Source: JBKJTP01 sp046590195 (GTDB lineage Bacteria > Bacteroidota > Ignavibacteria > Palsa-1295). From it: a stretch of DNA of 17,435 nucleotides. This document shows positions 15,584-17,435 of the stretch, piece by piece. The position numbers were made by a program, and so were the translations under genes. The notes under the pieces are model-generated. The model saw only the letters and a list, made by a program, of their open reading frames with translations, did no database searches and had not been told where the DNA came from. Positions within the stretch are counted from its first letter, which is position 1; every line of letters starts with the position of its first letter. The stretch covers positions 1 through 17,435 of the forward strand of contig JBKJTP010000097.1 in assembly GCA_046590195.1 (NCBI GenBank), in the 5' to 3' direction.

Positions 15584-15799
15584 CTACCGCCTAAGATATC
15601 GCTTAGCAACATAGATGCTCGCGAAATGGAGCAGGCCAGTAGGAAAAGCGAACGCTAAGGCATACACCGCTGAATTGAGCCACTCGTTACCGATCGTGAT
15701 CCTCAGTAGAAAGATAAATGCAAATAGCCCCAGAGTGAGCTTTACGGTTTCTTTCCAGCTATAGTTGGCGATCATCTTAGCACCGACTTCTTTGAACAT
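15584..15799 (-). CDS. Two-helix small membrane protein, 71 aa (half-length paralog 1)
   Basis: Two hydrophobic segments (about 18-36 and 43-63) and a basic end 'AKRYLRR'. Its sequence 'LGLFAFIFLLRITIGNEWLNSAVYALAFAF' aligns with the second half of the 144-aa paralog ('LFGFTFMLILHLVID..PWTSAVLQALFFAV'), so it looks like a shortened copy. Size and topology would suit a holin, but that is context-based inference. ATG 15799 follows a TGTGTGTGTAAAT motif by 11 nt. Confidence 0.7.
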   Translation of the reverse strand: MFKEVGAKMIANYSWKETVKLTLGLFAFIFLLRITIGNEWLNSAVYALAFAFPTGLLHFASIYVAKRYLRR

Positions 15800-15860
15800 G
15801 GCGATATAAATTTACACACACAAACACACTGAATAACCTCAGCCATATTATCCGTTGTTC

Positions 15861-16298
15861 CTACAGAACCATGGCGATGAGAAAACCGAGCACCGCCCCG
15901 GCAATGACCAGCAGCGGCGACTCGTACCAAGCCCTTTCAATAAACACACGCTCTACTTCGAGCTGGTAGATGACCGAGTCCCGCCGCGTGTACTTCACCC
16001 ATTCCTGCACGACCCTCGGCGCCGGTAGAAGCCGGATCTGGATCGTGGAGTCGGGTGAGACGCTGACGTGCAGGGTGTCGTGGTTGATGACGGTGTCGAG
16101 CGTCAGCCTATCCCCTCGAGGAGTGAGCTTTGAATTCACACACACACGCGGCGAGGTCTTATCGATAGTGATGAGGGCGGAGTCAGGACGCTTGATGACC
16201 TGACGGGAGAAGGATGACCGGGTGGATGGTGAGGCATCGCACAGGAGATAGAGCATGAGCAACAATACACACACTGCTAGAAGGATCATTTTTGACAT
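15861..16298 (-). CDS. Bitopic protein with N- and C-terminal membrane helices, 145 aa (spanin-like?)
   Basis: The first helix is about residues 4-20 ('MILLAVCVLLLMLYLLC') and the last about 126-145 ('SPLLVIAGAVLGFLIAMVL'), with a roughly 100-residue beta-rich middle ('TLDTVINHDTLHVSV', 'DSTIQIRLLPAP', 'VIYQLEVERVFIER'). The extracytoplasmic middle joined by a short basic/aromatic segment to a C-terminal helix recalls small proteins next to amidases in Bacteroidota phages. ATG 16298 is chosen; an ATG at 16325 would lie in the terminator tail of the upstream gene. Two GT-rich motifs occur inside the coding sequence. Function is inferred from context only. Confidence 0.7.
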   Translation of the reverse strand: MSKMILLAVCVLLLMLYLLCDASPSTRSSFSRQVIKRPDSALITIDKTSPRVCVNSKLTPRGDRLTLDTVINHDTLHVSVSPDSTIQIRLLPAPRVVQEWVKYTRRDSVIYQLEVERVFIERAWYESPLLVIAGAVLGFLIAMVL

Positions 16299-16324
16299 AT
16301 ATTTGACGTTCACGCGAAGCGGCA

Positions 16325-16359
16325 TAAAATAAAAAGCCTTCCCCTTTATATGGGGAAGG
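16325..16359 (-). terminator. Rho-independent terminator after the lytic transglycosylase, made from a dispersed repeat
   Basis: CCTTCCCC (16337-16344) and GGGGAAGG (16352-16359) form an 8-bp perfect stem with a 7-nt loop. On the minus strand it is followed by CTTTTTATTTTAT. The right side continues TTGGGATAGGGTT, the typical sequence of a very common intergenic repeat whose translation gives peptides like 'LSQPSPYKGEG'. Confidence 0.85.
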
Positions 16360-16413
16360 TTGGGATAGGGTTGGAGTGTCGTCGCTGAGATGAAGCTCGC
16401 GGGTTTCAGAAGG

Positions 16414-16439
16414 GGATTTCTCGCTGCGCTCGAAATGAC
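16414..16439. repeat. Dispersed repeat GGATTTCTCGC...GAAATGAC ('HFERSEKS' type)
   Basis: Reads GGATTTCTCGCTGCGCTCGA and on to AATGAC. Its minus-strand translation contains 'HFERSEKS', a well-known spurious peptide produced by a repeat found in intergenic DNA of very many bacteria. It lies between the lytic transglycosylase stop and its terminator. Confidence 0.75.
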
Positions 16440-16464
16440 GGCATGTTTCGTTTTTACACACACG

Positions 16465-17064
16465 CTACCGCAGCCACCGGCGATAGATCTTCCACGCAGC
16501 GCACACACGATACACGTATCTGGCATTAACGAAGGTCTCGCCGCGCTTGCGGTTGTTGCCCTGGTTGTAGGCGCTGATGGCGGAGAGCGTGTCATTGCGA
16601 TATCGATCAAGCAGCACACGCAGCCGCTTCGCACCATGCGCGATCGCGTTTGGCGGAAGATACAATTCGCTGAGATAGCGCCCGGCGAAGCCTTGCTCTC
16701 GCGCGAGTTGCCCCATGACTTGCATGAGTCCGATGGAGCGTGATCGATCGTCGAGTTCGGTCTCGTAGGTTGGAAGATTGCGGTATCGCTTCGACCACGC
16801 GCGTGCGGCCGATTGCACGATGGCTTTGCGCTTGTAATGTGGTTCGGTCCGCGCCGCCCAGGGCTCAAATCGCGATTCTTCCTGAATGACAGCGGCGACA
16901 AGCGAAGGCGGCATCGCGAATGAATCGGCAATGCGCTCGATCTCTTCGCGATAGTGAATGAGCACTGCTTCGCGCACGATCGCTGAATCAGCGTAGAGCT
17001 GCTCAGCTATCAGGCTATCGACATGAGCAGGGAGAGTAGAGAGGAGGAGGGTTAGGAGTATCAT
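16465..17064 (-). CDS. Secreted lytic transglycosylase (SLT domain), 199 aa
   Basis: Cleaves the glycan strand between MurNAc and GlcNAc with 1,6-anhydro product. Motifs of the goose-lysozyme-like SLT fold (PF01464): 'LVAAVIQEESRFEPWA' with catalytic E63 before S64, 'SIGLMQVM' (110-117) and 'LSAISAYNQGNN' (160-171). ATG 17064 gives a short signal 'MILLTLLLSTLPAHV'; upstream ATGs lie in the REP palindrome and are rejected. Export to the periplasm is likely. It is the first gene of the minus-strand cassette. Just after its stop comes GTGTGTGTAAAAA. A short chromosomal cell-wall remodelling enzyme is the simple reading; a phage-type lysis enzyme is the alternative. Confidence 0.9.
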   Translation of the reverse strand: MILLTLLLSTLPAHVDSLIAEQLYADSAIVREAVLIHYREEIERIADSFAMPPSLVAAVIQEESRFEPWAARTEPHYKRKAIVQSAARAWSKRYRNLPTYETELDDRSRSIGLMQVMGQLAREQGFAGRYLSELYLPPNAIAHGAKRLRVLLDRYRNDTLSAISAYNQGNNRKRGETFVNARYVYRVCAAWKIYRRWLR

Positions 17065-17090
17065 AGTGAATTGAGTTGGAACGTATTCCA

Positions 17091-17118
17091 CGTAGGGCCA
17101 CATCGCAATGTGGCCGAA
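17091..17118 (+). repeat. REP-like element, family B, left arm of a perfect 28-bp inverted pair
   Basis: GTAG (17092-17095) is followed by a perfect 8-bp hairpin GGCCACAT-CGCA-ATGTGGCC. The complete 28 nt is repeated, inverted, at 17229-17256. The layout is the same as family A but the sequence is unrelated. Confidence 0.75.
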
Positions 17119-17228
17119 CTGCGGTTTGAGAGGTAAAGGCAATGATTGATGGAAGGTCGTGGCGCCCTATAGCGCGTTCTCAGATGCCACGGCAAGCAGC
17201 GAATGTGGACGAAGGATGATCTCCGCGA

Positions 17229-17256
17229 TTCGGCCACATTGCGATGTGGCCCTACG
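17229..17256 (-). repeat. REP-like element, family B, right arm
   Basis: Exact reverse complement of 17091-17118, with GTAG on the minus strand at 17255-17252. The two arms enclose 110 nt without a gene and lie between the divergent lytic transglycosylase and SDR genes. Confidence 0.75.
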
Positions 17257-17268
17257 GGGGGAGGGCAA

Positions 17269-17303
17269 TTGACATTCGAGCGTCTGATAGCCTTATCTTT
17301 GCA
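17269..17303 (+). promoter_or_regulatory. Bacteroidota-type promoter (TTG / TATCTTTGCA) of the SDR gene
   Basis: A -33-like TTG (17269-17271, in TTGACA) and -7 element TATCTTTG (17294-17301) are separated by 22 nt, one more than the common spacing. The -7 element ends four bases before the ATG at 17305, so the transcript would begin at or only a few bases from the start codon. Confidence 0.7.
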
Positions 17304-17304
17304 T

Positions 17305-17435
17305 ATGCCCAAAACCATCCTCATCACCGGCGCATCGCGCGGTATCGGAAAGCATGTTGCCTTCGAATTCGCACAGCGTGGCTATAATGTTGTGCTCTGC
17401 GCTCGTAATCTGGAGTTGCTCGAGCAGAATGTGGC
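17305..17435 (+). CDS. Short-chain dehydrogenase/reductase, N-terminal part (runs off the window)
   Basis: The first 43 residues show the SDR cofactor site 'ILITGASRGIG' (5-15, TGxxxGIG), helix 'KHVAFEFAQRG' and second strand 'YNVVLCARN'. The basic R34 after that strand favours NADP(H) over NAD(H). The catalytic Tyr-Lys lies beyond the window, so substrate class is open. ATG 17305 directly follows the -7 promoter element. Confidence 0.92.
   Translation, partial: MPKTILITGASRGIGKHVAFEFAQRGYNVVLCARNLELLEQNV

Noticed and set aside
16183..16461. Minus-strand ORF with 'HFERSEKS' and 'LSQPSPYKGEG'
   Set aside because: Both peptides are translations of well-known intergenic repeats.
15861..16931. 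Long minus-strand ORF of 356 aa
   Set aside because: Its first 210 residues are an out-of-frame reading of the lytic transglycosylase, the two dispersed repeats and the terminator; only the part from ATG 16298 looks like a real protein.

Overview
The window (about 50% G+C) looks like a chromosomal stretch from a bacterium of the Bacteroidota/Chlorobiota (FCB) group, possibly a Kapabacteria- or Ignavibacteria-like lineage. The reasons are near absence of Shine-Dalgarno sequences, three good TAnnTTTGCA-type -7 promoter elements (4341-4350 and 17294-17303 on +, 7661-7670 on -), a DUF4397 lipoprotein, a 506-aa helical-repeat protein opening with the Bacteroidota-like 'SLSKAEKRYFKL' signature, and small four-helix membrane proteins of a type common there. 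The taxon is an inference; no ribosomal gene is present.

Layout. 1-430: tRNA-Ser(GCT) on - with its terminator. 430-810: small cytosolic hypothetical on +. 811-1243: gene-free, with a row of hairpins and a dispersed repeat. 4316-1244 (-): a compact run of dedA, a 506-aa helical-repeat protein, and two related small membrane proteins; the second and third genes overlap by ATGA. 4465-6220 (+): a COG4947-like esterase and a secreted hypothetical with its own terminator. 8856-6401 (-): acyl-CoA dehydrogenase, acylphosphatase and SAM methyltransferase, probably housekeeping and not clearly one pathway. 10391-9009 (-): lipoprotein with repeated DUF4397-like units. 10897-11856 (+): a membrane-anchored beta-domain protein and a PRC-barrel protein. 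14455-11993 (-): an 820-aa soluble PAS-GAF-PAS-PAS histidine kinase, convergent with the PRC-barrel gene and without a response regulator in the window. 17064-14626 (-): lytic transglycosylase, a bitopic protein, and three tandem related small membrane proteins. 17305-end (+): start of a short-chain dehydrogenase.

The most unusual content is in the non-coding DNA. Three unrelated palindromes share one architecture, GTAG followed directly by a hairpin, as in REP elements mobilised by RAYT (TnpA-REP) transposases. Two of the three occur as perfect inverted pairs (31 bp and 28 bp arms), and one pair supplies the stop codon of the histidine kinase. A 13-bp tandem repeat supplies the stop codon of the beta-domain gene and places TAA in all three frames. 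Degenerate 10-bp TATAGGACCT-like arrays lie in two gaps, and three further widely dispersed repeats are present, one acting as a terminator.

The second point of interest is the 14.6-17.1 kb cassette. A muralytic enzyme, a protein anchored at both ends and holin-sized membrane proteins are arranged like a phage lysis module. Every gene junction after the muralytic gene carries a GTGTGTGTAAA-type motif, always on the coding strand. No structural phage gene is visible, so a domesticated lysis or cell-wall module is only a hypothesis.
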